Shown here: piece by piece, positions 11,852-24,900 of the stretch
Layout: the number at the start of each line of letters is the position of its first letter
How positions within the stretch are numbered: the stretch's first letter is position 1
The notes under the pieces: generated by a model
Database searches by the model: none
What the model saw: the letters and a program-made list of their open reading frames with translations, nothing else
What the model was told of the DNA's origin: nothing
Source: Gremmenia infestans
Lineage: Eukaryota > Ascomycota > Leotiomycetes > Helotiales > Hamatocanthoscyphaceae
Direction of reading: 5' to 3'
NCBI GenBank assembly: GCA_032629725.1
Contig: JAFEVB010000018.1
Coordinates: forward strand, 558,001-622,000
DNA length: 64,000 nt
Made by a program: the position numbers and the translations under genes

Positions 11852-13324
11852 TCATTCTGACTTTGAGAGAAAGATGCTTCTGGATGCCTTATACTTCGGT
11901 TCTAGTGGAGAGAGGGAGATGCTTTCCCAGTGCGTCTCATTTTCTGGTGGAGAAGGGGAGAACCTTCTCCGGTGCGTCTCCGTTCCTCCTCGAGAGATGG
12001 GGGGTCTGCCGTGACCCATATTCTCTGCATACTCGTCTGTTCCTTTGCTGTCTCGCCCCGACTTATGACCGGATACCTCCCTAGTCGCTACTGTTTTCGG
12101 CTCTCGACTTTGATAAGATTCATCGTTCTCTTCCTCCGCTGCCTCGCGACGTGGTGCGTTGCTTTGTGCGTTCCTGAGCACAGCGCGCACGCGATAGGGA
12201 CCATCGTGGTCAAGTGTCCCAATTTGCACCTCATGAGCGATCTTGGGATCATCCTTTTCGAGCATAGCAAGGAAATCCTTTCGCCATAGCACGTTACGCT
12301 ATGCCTGTTTGTACAACTCAAGGATTGCTTCGGGTGTGGTGGAGTTTTTTGTCTTGCGCTTCACCAATGCTCCTAGTTCCGGATCTTCTGCGTGGATCTT
12401 CTCAAAGGTTTCTTTTCGTTGCTGTCTCAAGATCTTTAGTTCCCCGGATGCCTTCATCTCCCTTCTGATTCTACGCCCCTCGTCCTTGAGTTCCATACCC
12501 ACACCACGTGCGTCGCGGTCTAGTTGCGCTTGCTTGACCACTTCAATACGCCTAGCTGCTGCTTTTGCTATGGATGTGAAATTTTGCTCTGGATTCTTTC
12601 GCGATTTGACCACCCAGGATAGACTCGCTTTGTCGATTTGTGGTGGAATCACCACTCCCGAATCTATAGGTAAAGCCTTTCCAATCACATCTGGCCGGAG
12701 ATAGATATAATCCATCTGGTTTTGAACATCGGCAAATCCGGAAAGACTCGCTTCCTTTCTCTTTCCGGGTTGCTTGTGTGTATGAATGTGAAATTCAACA
12801 CGCTCTCTATGCCGAAGAAACGTCCACACTTTGGAAAGCATTTTTTTCTGGTGCAGGACACCCTGGTTCAGTTTTAGATGTATCTCCCTGGCCCCGCGTT
12901 TGCGTTTCCTCAGATCGTAACCCTCTGGTATGACCTCGTTCGTTTTGAGCTCAGCCAAGAAGAATCGATCGTTTGTCTTTGTTTCGCCATCGCCATCGCC
13001 ATCGCTATCGCCAGACTCCAGCGGGAACAACGCGACCCCAGGCTTGATGTATGATTGTAGAGCCTCTTCGAGTGTTAAGCGCTTGAGGAACTCGTGGGAG
13101 CGCGGACGCAAGTGATACAGGCTGAACTCGATGTTTTTTGGATCTTCGAATTACGGGGCTGGCTTCAGCGCTTTGGCTCCGTGAAGACCAATGACCAGCT
13201 TTGTCGTTACGATGTGATACAGGTGGAAGGCACGACATGATTGCCGTTGTGGGTGGGAGCGAGAGGCATCTCGTAGATAGGTACGTAAGATCCGTCGTAG
13301 CAGAGGTATGGAGGTTCATGACAT
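11852..13324 (-). pseudogene. Long reading frame broken by three in-frame stops (unknown protein)
   Basis: One minus-strand frame reads with protein-like composition from an ATG at 13324 to a stop at 11852 (about 491 codons). It is interrupted by TGA (13316-13318), TAA (13151-13153) and TAG (12299-12301). The flanks of each stop read smoothly, for example ILELYKQA, stop, RNVLWRKDFLAM; and GAKALKPAP, stop, FEDPKNIEFSLYH. Each stop is one C-to-T change from a sense codon (CGA, CAA, CAG). The N-terminus is arginine-rich (LLRRILRTYLRDASR), as in mitochondrial presequences. The middle and C-terminus are Lys/Arg/Glu-rich. Alternative: a start in another frame (ATG 13312-13310) with a 67-bp intron (13147-13213) would bypass the first two stops, leaving an intact protein ending at 12299. 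The family is not recognised; a distant resemblance to mitochondrial translation factors is unproven. Confidence 0.55.
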
Positions 13325-13812
13325 CGCAAGTCGATACAAGCTGATAGCCAGATCGGTCGTGGTAGGTTGAGCCAAGTTGTTGTTGATGGATGTTGTTGCG
13401 AATCCGAAAAGAGACGTTCTCAGCTTAAATCGTCCTAGCTGAAAGGCTGATAATTGTAACGAGGCTGAACGAGGCGAGGCTGTGCCACTGGTGGACGGAA
13501 AAGGGGTCTAGACCGAAATAGGGAATTATCCAATTGTTTTACTAAATAACTATGAGTAGCCTAGAAACAAAAAATAGCACCATGACTGAAGTATCCATAA
13601 TGTTTACATTGTTTTGTCTCCCGCCGAATTCATGGAAGTGAACTGAAGACATCTGATCCATCATCCTGGATCCATCACATATTTGCCACAACGCTTGAGA
13701 TCACAACAAGATCACGAAGTAGGAAAAGCAGCTTGGAGATATTGGTGTACAAAGTGCCATTGATTCATCTGTTTACATATCCAATTGATCAAACGGGAAT
13801 CACATAGCACAT
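13325..13812. other. Intergenic gap
   Basis: Separates two minus-strand genes. No gene or repeat recognised. Confidence 0.4.
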
Positions 13813-14747
13813 TCATTCCTCCATGCGGTCTCCCGAACCCTCTTCCTCTATCGCATCTCCCAGAGTTGGCTTGGATTCGGTGAAAGTCTCGATTATCGCT
13901 TTGGTAAGATTTTTTGACTTCATGTTTCATTTGGCTTAGCTCATGCATTATAAGCAATTGCATAATAATACACACCTCAATGAAAGTCAGAATCTCAACG
14001 GCAACAGCTTCCCCAGCATCTGTTCGAGAACCATGGATAGCATCACCCCCAAATGTTGTGCCAAGGGTATGAACAGTGCAAGCCCATTTAGTATTCTGTT
14101 GGCAAAAGATCCACTTTGGCTTCTCATCGAATCCCAAGTCATTGAGAGCATCGGCTGCAAGCTTGGCTATGTCTTCCTTCACGTCTTCCATATTCATATC
14201 CATGTCCATATCCCCATCCAGAGCTCTTAAAGCCGATGCCTTTCGCAATGGGAGTGCGGTAGTAGACTTTTGGGAAGAGGAAGTCGAGCGTAGAAGTCTG
14301 CCTTTCTTGAGCGACGTCTTGGTGATGTTGTGCTTCTGTCGCGTTGAAGTCAATACCACCGCACCCATGAAACCAGACAGCCAGCGTCTAGATACTCCGT
14401 ACCTTGATGAAATCGAGGATTTCCGTCGCCGTTCCATTCTTGGCGCTCTCTTTGGTATTGAAAAACAAACCCCCGCCAAAACTTCGACCAAACACTTCTG
14501 TATAGCAACAAAGCTGTTCACGTCTACTTCCAAGTTCCGAGTCGAACTTCCATTGCGGCAGTGGCAGGTGACCAAGACTCTGAAATTCCTTCTCCAATTT
14601 CGTGACAGGACTCCGGTTTGCGATTGCTCGACGCAATGGAGTTGGAATTGGTTCTTCGGGATATCGATGTCCATCTCGCGGGTGCAGAGTACGAGCTTTC
14701 TTGCTTGAACCCGCTGAACGGTGGGGGAGGGGGTTCGGTCGTACCAT
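13813..14747 (-). CDS. Small protein with two dsRNA-binding-like domains
   Basis: Exons are 14747-14403, 14335-13976 and 13917-13813 (269 aa). All introns are phase 0 GT-AG; the second uses a GAAG acceptor. Residues about 46-115 read like a dsRBD: PVTKLEKEFQSLG, then LPQWKF, then FGRSFGGGLFFNTKESAKNG with TATEILDFI. Residues about 170-235 repeat the pattern: ALNDLGFDEKPKWIF, WACTVHTLGTTFGGD, then AGEAVAVEILTFIE. A basic Lys/Ser/Thr linker with a DMDMDMN run joins the two. No Dicer, deaminase or kinase domain is present. In known families such proteins bind structured RNA or act as cofactors; here the RNA-binding role is inference. An in-frame ATG at 14864 would extend the N-terminus by 39 residues. 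I preferred 14747 because the extra segment has no protein-like character. Confidence 0.7.
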
Positions 14748-16254
14748 TCTGATGGGAGGCTCGCTGACAGTGTGTATTGAGAAAGAGGAGCAAAGTATCA
14801 AATTCGAGGTTGCAGAAGATTTATAGGACCCCGGGTTGTTAACTTTGACCCAACAAGCTATCATTCACTGTTCTGCGGAAGCGCAGTCAATACAGCAATT
14901 CACTGCCTTGAAAACCTTCTATGACTTGCCTGCTTCATGCTCCTATGTCTTTCTTAAGACAAATTGTTTTATGGGATTACTAGACTTTGGGCAGTCGCCT
15001 ATAAAATGAAGATAAATCATGTTCCCATCCATTCGTTCTACGTACTTCCATCTGCTCTGTATAAGACAAATGATATGTTGAGGCATTGCAGAAGTCTATG
15101 AGCATCCCTTTCTCTCACCAAACCTTAGCCAGAGTTTGGAGAATTGAGACTACCCTACTAGGCTACTTGATTCCATATACTTAGGAGGCTCAAGTGCAAC
15201 AGCTTCCTTAAAGCCCTTGGCCGACCGGTACTTGGCTCTTTCTCCATGCCGCCTGCCCCACATATACTTGCAATTATGCCCACTATCCATTGTCTTCATA
15301 TCCTATTAAAGAGCCTGTTATCGTAGATGAAAAAGTAACTCTCTACTTTGCAAAATGAACTCTTGTTTAGTCTCATGAAGGTAACCGACGGATCGGCTGT
15401 CGCGTATCTAGTACCCTTAACACGGTATTTGCTTCAAAAGGGGTCTACCGCTACTGTCTTTGCGGGATCTACCGACAGAAGTAGATACCTCAATCAAAAT
15501 CAAAAAACGAGGCCTCAGGTATAGACTTAGTTGCTTCCAATGGTCCCAGACTCTTTTCACCGGGGGACGGGGGGCGGTCTGGTATTTTTAGGCATGAAAT
15601 GAAAATCCAGGGGTCTTGCGGCTCTGGAGTCCTTCTAGGTACATTTATCCTTTATATAATGGCAGAGATAGGTTTAATGTCCTACATGATCCCAAAAGTC
15701 AATATCAGAAGAACATCAAGGTGGATCTCAAACGTTGGGTGGCATCACATTATTTGAAAGCAAGCAGAGCTGGGAGAAGAGAACAAGCGGGATTTTATGA
15801 GGACTCGGGGAAGAATTTATTGCGACACTCGCTCCCCAAAGAAGCTAGCTATCCCGAGTACGGGTCACAGAGTTTGGTTTTGCCTCCCATTAGATGTCTT
15901 CATAGAAGAAGTAAGAAAATAGAAAAACACGCTAAAAAATCAGAATAGCATCACTTTCAACGTTTGAAGTTTGGCGAGCAATAAGCAGTTGACCAATTAG
16001 ACTATTTACTTCTAAAGTCCTGAAATTAACTAATTTCCTGGTGCATTGTCCGAATCCATAATTGGTCAGTAAATCATGGCAGAACTCGTGACGCACAATT
16101 TGTGAATTAAACCTGCACTGGAAGTATTTTTTAAAAACCTTGCTTATTAGAATTTATTCTCAGAATCTTCATTTTCCAGTCTGTCCCACTCCCTGTGTAA
16201 GCTGTGAAGTCTGGCATACTGTTCGTCTCTAGGTTTTCAAGTCCTCCGTTGCAG
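14748..16254. other. Intergenic region
   Basis: No supported gene. A 110-codon frame near 15.6-15.95 kb lacks an ATG start and recognisable motifs. The end of the stretch is the promoter of the next gene. Confidence 0.4.
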
Positions 16255-17136
16255 ATGTCCGAGCAAGTGGACTACCTCTTCATTCCCGCCAATGAGTCTA
16301 ATCCCTTCATTGTTGCCGGGGAACTTCATCAAGGGCTCGGAGCTGTAAGACCTCAATTCAATTTCCGGAGTCAACACTAACACAATGTCCATCAGGCACT
16401 TCCCAAACCCCGTAAACTCACCGAACAAGACACAGATGCTATCAAGGAAGCCGCATACCTCATCCAAGACATCCCCCTAGAATCACTCAACCAAGCCAAG
16501 ACCAAGGGTTTTGAACTGGCTTTCCTCCTGAACAATTCCCTCAGCAAACACGACATCGACCCCACGAATGCAAAGATATTCATCGACGACTTCCTACGCG
16601 GCGCCGAAGCCGTTTTGGCAAATCGCGACCCTGCTGGAAGAGGGATTCGTGTTCCGTTGCTTGAGAAGGCAACAACTCAGAGCTGGGACGCGAGGGACTG
16701 GGAGGAGGAAGACCTTGAAATTCACCACATGTCCAAGCAAGAAGCGTTCCAAGAAAGCGAGAAATACATGTCTCTGTATCGCTTTGCCGAGACAGCTACC
16801 GGTCTTGTGAGAGGGGAATCTGCCCCAACGATCCAGGACGTTCGAGCTGTCGCTTTGTTTCTGGGGGAACAGGTTGCGGCGTGCCTAGAGCGGGTACCGT
16901 TCTTTGCTGTGGAGAGGTTTGTTGGTACCGTGTGGTGTTCTGGGCATCGGTTGGTTGGGTATAGGGCGTATGCTAATGGTGTTAAGGCGAGAGAAGCTGC
17001 AAATCCCCGCGAGCAATCGGCGAGAGGGTTGTTTACGAGGTGGGGTGAGGGAGGAACTCCCAATAAGCGTGTCAGGCATGTGGCCTGTTCCAGCGGTGTT
17101 CCATTTGACCTTTTTCGGTGGGCAGAAGAGATATGA
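16255..17136 (+). CDS. Conserved-looking hypothetical protein (276 aa)
   Basis: Two exons, 16255-16344 and 16396-17136, are joined by a 51-nt phase-0 intron (GTAAGA donor, ACTAAC branch, CAG acceptor). The protein begins MSEQVDYLFIPANESNPF and is mainly soluble, alpha-helical in character and rich in Glu/Ala. It has an acidic WDARDWEEEDLEIHHMSK segment near the middle and no signal peptide or membrane span. The last 35 residues are compositionally different (Arg/Gly/Cys-rich). A second frame running beyond the stop to about 17245 looks at least as protein-like, so a 3' frameshift or a missed intron is possible. I do not recognise a family. Confidence 0.65.
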
Positions 17137-19994
17137 GGGGACGAAGGAGAACTTGGATGACTGCCCTTGGATGGAGATAATTTTGGGTTTATCTTACCGG
17201 GAGTATGGAGTTTTGGTTTTGGATGCCTCATATCCTTGTGAGTAGGTAGTTTTGTAAGAGATAAAAGATGGTTGAGTTCCTTGACTTTGTTCTTTCTTAT
17301 TTGGTTGAGGTTGATTAGGTACTTTTCCTTACCCTTGGGGATTTGGATCAGATATGAGGTACGGCTCTAAGGAACGGCCTTGACTTTTCCATGCTCGGGC
17401 GGTAACCTCACATTTTCTCGCTTAGAAGGGGTCACTAACAGGTACTATACAGCTTATGTGATATCAAACACCTTCCTTGGATGACTCTCCAATATTGCCA
17501 CTTGATCTCCAATGGCAAACCTGTCTAGTGGACCACCGGCTCATACCAAGCTTTAGCAAATTATTGGACTGCCTTTCAGAATCCGAGCAACTCATCAGCC
17601 CATCCTCACGAAGCTCTTCAGAAGTAGTTTCTTTCTCTACCCTTTGATGTCCACATCACGTTAAGTACTCCCTGCCTACTAACTTCTTTCTATGCTAGCG
17701 GTGATATGAATTGTCGCCCCAGACTTCCCACCCAACCTTAATCCCATGCTCATTCCACTATAGTATTTCACCGACAGCCCAATGTCACTAGAATAATAAG
17801 ATCTTGGGAATTTGCTTTTTCAGTATGTCATCGCATATTCTTATGAATTAGAAAGAAGCTCCGAGGGGACTACGTCCGTCGCTTATTCTTTACTATCTAC
17901 TAAAATGGACATAGATTAGTCAACGCTTATTTATATGGAAGGACATGCGCGTCCTTCGATCCCTTTAACATAATATAGATTTCCAACCCTACTAAAGTCG
18001 AACCTCAGCAAGAAGTCTAGAGAGCCCATAGCGCTGACCAAGTCCAGTATCTCTCATGTCAAGGCACTTCTTCTTGAGCCTTCAACCGGCATATAAAAAT
18101 ACCGCAAGCATACATCCAATCCAGCGGTAAACAGATCTCTCACTGCCCTCGAGCCGATAATATGCCGAATATTCACCCGGTATACAATCTAGTATATGAA
18201 TCAAAATAACCACTTTCTTTCCTCAAAAATAGGATAGTTATAGTTCTAGTCTCGGGGGCGCTGTTAAGTCCAACACACTCCGTTGATGTGGTTATAGCAT
18301 TCCTGATTTCTTTTCTAAATCTTTGTTAGTCTGGTTCAAGTGGCGCATTATTATAATTAGACCTTTTTTATTTGGCTTTTTACTAAGCTTAGTTTATAGA
18401 CTCGTAATATAGCAAAACGAGTTAAATTTACTCCAGCTATATATTGCATCTTCAGCATCTCAGATATCCACGATATATCAATGCTCTGATTCAACTTGCT
18501 TATTATGTTCGTTGACCCTCCCTAGCTGGCTTCACTTTCAGGGATAAAGTTTCGTCTTACGAGACCTCCCCTGTTCTATTGATTATAAACGCCTGTTAGG
18601 AACTAGGAGGAAAGGTCTCTACTATCTGTGCGTCCTTCTGGACTCGAGAAACAGTGCTGCAAAATGAAGAATAGATATACTAATACTATCATGCTCTATT
18701 TTTTCCATCTCTAGTATAAGTTAGCCTGTCGCACGAGCCATAAATCTCCCCATAACGCGCTAATTGATTCCAAAGGAGTGAGAAAGTGAGAGTCAGATGC
18801 AGCATCGCTCTTAAAATTTGAATGAGGATATCAATATATTTTATTCAAATTTCATGTGATATTTCTCTTAGGATCATATAGTTTTCAGTAGGCAGCAACA
18901 GCCAAACAAGAAAACAAAGGTGTGGATTTGTAACCTAGGTAAGTACAACTCGGATTGGTAAGGTGCAGGAGCTCTAGATTAACCCTGTTGGCGGATTAGA
19001 GCGAAGTGGTTCGATTTTCGAGTAGAACAGATATATGGACATCTCTCTTAATTTATAGGAAGCTGGAAAGAGCGTAGATACTCTTCAGCAAGTATATAGA
19101 GGTATCTTTGTTGTAATAAAAGGCGGATAGTAAAAGGAGAGGGTAAGTAGAATACTAAACGTAAAGCCCATTCCTCCAATGTCTAACCAGCAGTTGAAAA
19201 AATGTCGAGAAAGCACATCTCTGCTGCGCAACTCCATCCCCAGAACCACAGTCCAAGTCAAAACTATTGGCTGCGGTTGCGGTAACGCCGTTGCAAATTA
19301 CCTCTGCGCCACTCCCGCAAACTACACCCGTCTCGTCTCCGAACACTTCCACAATATGCGAGTGCATATTGAACGATAAAAGACCTCTGGGATGGATTTG
19401 GGTTCGCCGGCGTCTAAGAGGTTGGCGGTGGGGTATAGGGACACGTGCAATGCTGTCGAAGTCGCAGATGTGCGATACTCTTGTCTTTGCAGGGAATGTC
19501 ACGGGTACTATTGATGATGAGGGTCTCAAGGCTGGCAATACCCCACTCTATTGCGTTCCATGTTGGTTGGTAAGTAAATTGGTAGTTGCTTGGAGGATGT
19601 CTCGTCAGAAGCGCGTTAGCATACGGAGTAAGGTCAACGCTGGCGGATAGTAGTAGATCAAAGATTTAAAAGCATCAACCAGTAGTGACAGAATGAGTTA
19701 ACGAATTGAAATATTCACAAGGTACGAGATACACATATGTAGGTTCTAAAAAGGAAATTTATTGGCTAGGTAATCCAAGCAGGGGGTATCTAACTCCATC
19801 CATACATCATCATCATCATCATCATCATCAATCGAACTCCAGAATTTCTCAACGACAAAAGCACACCACCATCGCGGAACAAATCCATACTCTACAAAAT
19901 CTTGCTGCAATACCTATTTAGGAACTCATGATATGAACAGTCTCTCTCCGTCACCGTCCGTCCTCGAGATACCTTGCACCTGGCCGAGAAATCC
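17137..19994. other. AT-rich gene-poor region with a trinucleotide repeat
   Basis: About 2.9 kb with no supported gene. 17.8-19.1 kb is AT-rich with TA-rich runs, as seen in RIP-mutated repeats. 19.18-19.65 kb contains short overlapping frames, but no consistent model emerges. A CAT/ATC microsatellite of about ten units lies at roughly 19801-19831. Confidence 0.45.
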
Positions 19995-21914
19995 TCATAG
20001 GCTCATAGGAGGCTTTCTTGGAGGCATCGCCGCCGGAGCTGGAATGGAGAAGGCGGCTAGCTTCTTGGACATATTACTTGTTGGAGGCGTCAGCATCTTG
20101 GTTGGAGTGTCTTCGGACTCCGAAGATTCATCGTCGTCAGACAGTTCTGCTGGGTCTTGTACAATAGCTTCGCTGGGCGTATTGCGGGGTCCCCCGTTAT
20201 GTTTTGGATAAGGTATGCCGCGGTCAGAGAAGGGAGTTGAGGGATCAGAGTTGTTGCTTAACATCGAGATGTCGAGGGGGCTCGAAGGGGCAGAGTCGTT
20301 GCTTAACATCGATATGTCGTCCGTGGGTGTATCGGATGGAGAAGTCTCGGCAGATGGCTTGGGCTCTCGCGCTGCAATCAATTTTCCAAAGGGATCGTTC
20401 TCAGCTGTCTGCGTCACTGCCTTAAAGCCAGGTCTTTCGCCGTCGATGCGAGGTTGAGGGTGATTCTGACATTCCATCTGTGCATCCAAGTTCTCAAGCT
20501 GCTCATGCGCGACAGGCAACTTGAATAGTGGCTCGACTTGATCCATGAGCTTGGTGTAGAATATTTGAGCAAATTGGTAGGTATTGATCCGTCCCCAGGG
20601 GATACACTCCATCTTGGTCATTACTTCGTATCCAAGGTTCTCCGCGAACGTCTTGACCGACTCATGTGTAGTAACCGGGACGCGGCCGATTGTTGCACAG
20701 GCAAAAATTTCCACGTCTCGTACTTCTTGTGTGAGGAGTCGGTCATCGAATTCGTCGGAGGGGCCATGATTTATTGGAGCCCAATACCCACAAACGGGTC
20801 GCTCCAAGAGGGCTCTGTGGATACCAATAGCAAAGTTTTCTAAGAAGTCTCTAGCTGTAGTTTCGTATATCTTGTCTAGCTTTGAAGCAATGTGGATGGC
20901 GAGCGTATATCCCAGAGCTGCACTGTGACCAGTGGACTTCAGTGTGAAGCTTGGAATGCCGCTTACGAGAATTTGGATGTATGACAACTCTTCGTCGTTG
21001 AGCACATAAGGCGCAGGAAGTTTCTATCGATATTTTAGTCAGATTGACAGTGAAGATACAGGTTGTCTTTATTACCCGTTGAGGAGGGACCGGGGAGTTG
21101 GTTGTGGATAAAGTCAGGGCCTTTGCCTTAGAATTAGTATCCATACTCGATTGAAGCCATCCAGAGCACCTGATTCAGTCGGACCGTGACTTACAGTTTG
21201 AGTATTCTGGCTGTCTAGCACATTGAACTTGGGATGCGATGCAATGACTGCTCGGATCAAGGACTCTTCTGTACGACATCTGGGGTGCAAGAGCTTGGCT
21301 TTGGCCCAGAGCTATGTATCAGGTTAGCAAGACCGATTCCAGGCGAGGGGTGATCAAGTCTTACAGAATCGTTTTTGGCAAGGATGAGCTGTGTATTCTG
21401 TGATAGAATCAGTAAGACAGTCCCAATACAAAGACGAAAGTAAAAGGACCCATACTGGTGACGTCGTTCCAGAAGAATCTCCAAATGTGCGGGTATAGAG
21501 AGCCCAACAAGCAGCAGGGTCTGCGACTGCGCGCTCTGCCTCGAGTTTGGTAGCAAAGGGTTCATCCGTTCTGTAGTGTACTCCGAAGACGGTCAAGTCG
21601 CATACCCAGGAAGATCGTGAATTCAACATCGTGCTGGCATGGAATTCAACCTGCATCAAGGGGTTGGCTTTGCCCGCATTCTCAAGTGCAGCTATGATTG
21701 ACTTGGCGCGATGGCTATCATCAAAGAATCTGAAGCGTTTGACTTCGTGACACGCCTGGTCAAGTTGCTCCAGAGGCTCCAGATGGTCTAGGTGGTCTCC
21801 ATTGCGCTTGATAGGAAGCTGTGGAGTGTTACCTGGGCCAAAAGGGTAGATCTCCAACGAGGTCCAAATGTGTTCCCCAGGAGTGGCAATCACCGCAAGC
21901 GCCGTGGATGCCAT
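19995..21914 (-). CDS. Hypothetical protein with low-complexity C-terminus (562 aa)
   Basis: Five exons: 21914-21456, 21397-21365, 21311-21195, 21126-21076 and 21023-19995. Every intron is phase 0 with clean GT-AG borders, which strongly supports the model. The N-terminal two-thirds is globular (starts MASTALAVIATPGEHIW; later YTRTFGD and LILAKNDS). The C-terminal third is disordered, Ser/Pro/Asp-rich, with a duplicated DISMLSN motif and an acidic ELSDDDESSESEDTP stretch, ending in a proline-rich tail. No signal peptide or membrane segment is seen. An upstream in-frame ATG at 22007 exists, but its asparagine-rich extension looks non-coding. The family is not recognised. Confidence 0.8.
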
Positions 21915-24900
21915 TGTGAATGCGGATTGGTGTGGTAGCTTGACGTCGGAATTCTTTATGTTGTCGATGTTGTTGTTGTTTTTTTTTCTCCACGAAGAAG
22001 CCTCCATTACCGTAATTATCTATTCTGGTTAGCTCCAAGAGTGAATCGAAGGTGGTAGATATATGCATATCATTTGGTCACCACCTAGCAACACGCGACT
22101 TGCAGAAATACTCGGGCCGGTGCAGTTTGAATGGTTATCCGCGTTGCTTCATGGCCGGGTGGTTATAGGAGATATGCTCGGAGGACTTTTGCTCCTATTT
22201 CAAAGTGTGTAATGGCAAAATTGTAACGATTTTCGTACCTTGATTGCAGAAATCTGTAATATATCTTCAATAAAAGAACACAGAAGCAATCTGGAAATTT
22301 AAGTGAAGGCCTAAGGCTCAAAGTCTTGAGGAACATCAACAACTTGAAGAACTAAAAGCAAAATTGAATAACCAAATAAAAAGCAACAACCACCATGAGT
22401 GCATTTTTGTTATATGTATAGCGGAAGCTCTACCGCTAGGTAGTTGCAGGTGACTATAGAGGACGTGTTAAGTTTGTCCTAGAAGTCGCATGGTTAATAT
22501 TGCATTACTTTACTAAAGGTGAAACAATGCATCAGTTTGTGAGGAATTGCGCTGTTCCTAAAAACTACTCGTCGGCCTCAGCCTATTGGTTGACCGTCAC
22601 CTGCCAGGCTGCCACCTCCTTGGATCTCACTACGCGGCGAATATCTCCCGCGTTGTGCCTTTGGAGCGGCTCCAGGTGTAGGTGTAGTCTTGATATTCGC
22701 TTAAGGTAACCTCGCTTGCGAGTCGAGACCGACGACGCTCAAGGTTGGAATGCACTTGGATATTTGTACTAAAGGCTTGTTCCATAGGCAAATAGCTCAC
22801 ACGGCTTATTAAGTTGATCATATATTAAAATAAAAGTAGAAGTAAACTCCAGTATACATAGAGACTAAAGTACCAGCGTAGTTTGGGAAAACAATAACGT
22901 GAAAGGATATACCTACTATGAGAAGTCGGTTTAACAACTGCCCACCTATTTAGAAAAAACGAAAGCGAAGATAACGCTATGCACGGAATTGGAGGTAGAA
23001 AAGGAAGGGGAGAGGAGAGGCAGGGAGAGGACGAGAGAGAACGGGGAAGTAGAAGAGGTAGAAGAAGTTGGGTCAAAACGGCAAAATAAAAACCAGGCTT
23101 ATAAAAAGAAATCTAAAAAAATGTATTAAGGGCCCAACTCCCGGGTGCTCGACCAAGGGCCTATTCAGAAGTTAGTATTAAGTCACTATGGGTATACTAC
23201 CGTACAACGATACAGAGAGCAAGGACTGCTACACCATGTCGGACCCGGACCCTTACTCGATCTAACAGCGGCAGGAGGCCTTTTCAGGTACCGTATTACG
23301 CTGTGGTCAATCTGAGGGGTTAGTTGCGTTATGCTGCAGGTCCGGGCCTCGAAGGCGACAGAAAAGGTGTTATTTGGTTTTATATAGGGTCCCTAGATAT
23401 TGCGAGTCCGGATAAACTTAAACGCTTATGATTGGTTGTTGGTATGGCAACTTGCTAAGATTGAATCTTGGTAGAGCATACGCAGCAAAGAGTAAAGCAA
23501 CGCGGACATACTAATCCGGGAATACCAACGATAATATCACTACTACTAGTATACCACTATAAATCATAGAGAGGCTTTTTCTTTTGACTTTCAAGGTCAG
23601 CTGGGTTTTATATCATGCGGTATCATGCGGATTATAATCTTCGCCAAAGGCAAGAAAAACCCATATGAAGATAGGATAGATAGTATAATTAAAGTTACGC
23701 AAAGAGTATAAACAATACTATTATGTATTTAGAGCATTAATGTATAAGTTTTATGAACTAAGATAACGATAAAGAGAAAAGAGTAAGAGTATTGAAATTG
23801 AAAATTTGGAAGACGTTAGGAATAACCTCAAAAAGCACGGACCATACATCCACTTAGCGAGTCCAGCACCACTCCATTCATCAAACAACAAATGCCTGAG
23901 TATGTAAATTCTATATCTTAGATTTCGTAAGATAATCTCTTCGAGTTTTATTACACCGACCGTGCTGTCTTAGGGTTGAAGAATCTGCGCGTAATAGTAT
24001 CCTCGGCGAGTCGGCTTGGCGGTCCAAGATCAACTCGGAGGAGTCCGCGGAGAGAACGGACTTGAATTTTCTTGAACAAAGCGAAGTATCTCTTAGCTCG
24101 GTGATAGAATCTAAGACGTATAGTATGTAAGTATCAGATAGCAAGAAGAGGTACTATTGGGATATCGTCACTGCATCCCGAACGTTCTAGTCATGTGACT
24201 TGGCGTAGCTTGGTCAGCGAAGAGCGTCTTCCTCTTCTACTTGGAATGCTAAGCAACATCAACTAGAACCAATGACCACGCTATGCTAGCTAGTATAAAG
24301 TAATCACATCTGAATATCTATAATACCAACAGGGACTAATATAGTTGAAAAACCAAGGAGGCGACAACTTTACTTAAGGCGCTTTAGCTACACGACCGTC
24401 TATATTCAAAGAATGCAATGATCTATTCACGGCTTAATGCCACAAAAGAGTTACACCAGAAGCAAAATAAAAAAATACAAGCGCTATATCCCTTACATAA
24501 GCCTTCTAAGCTCTATAAACCGCATGCAAATCACACCTACCAAAAGCTAAGTAGACGATGATAGAAGACGATAGAACAGACGATATAAACAAAGCCTTTC
24601 TATACCCACACTTTAATAAACCCCTATAAATAAAAAATGGCAAAAAAATGGCACTCCTAAGAGACATGAGGGCCCCATCCCCGCCACGACAGAAGTGCGC
24701 TGATTGCAGCACCAGCTTCTAAGAAGAAGCTGCATTTCAAGCTGCCAAGGGATCTATTTAACAATTAGCATTTAATTTATTAACGGGCACACGACCCGGA
24801 ACGATACAGAGACTAAATACCATGACGATCACCTGGACCCTTTCCCAATTAAGGGCTGTAGCTGTCGGGTCAGGACGCAGCACCACAACTCTTAGTACCT

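Noticed and set aside
15616..15948. 110-codon plus-strand frame
   Set aside because: It has no ATG at its 5' end, only a TTG, and no motif.
19179..19650. Possible RidA-like fragment (CDTLVFAGNVTG)
   Set aside because: The match is short, the flanking residues do not fit the family and the frames are inconsistent.
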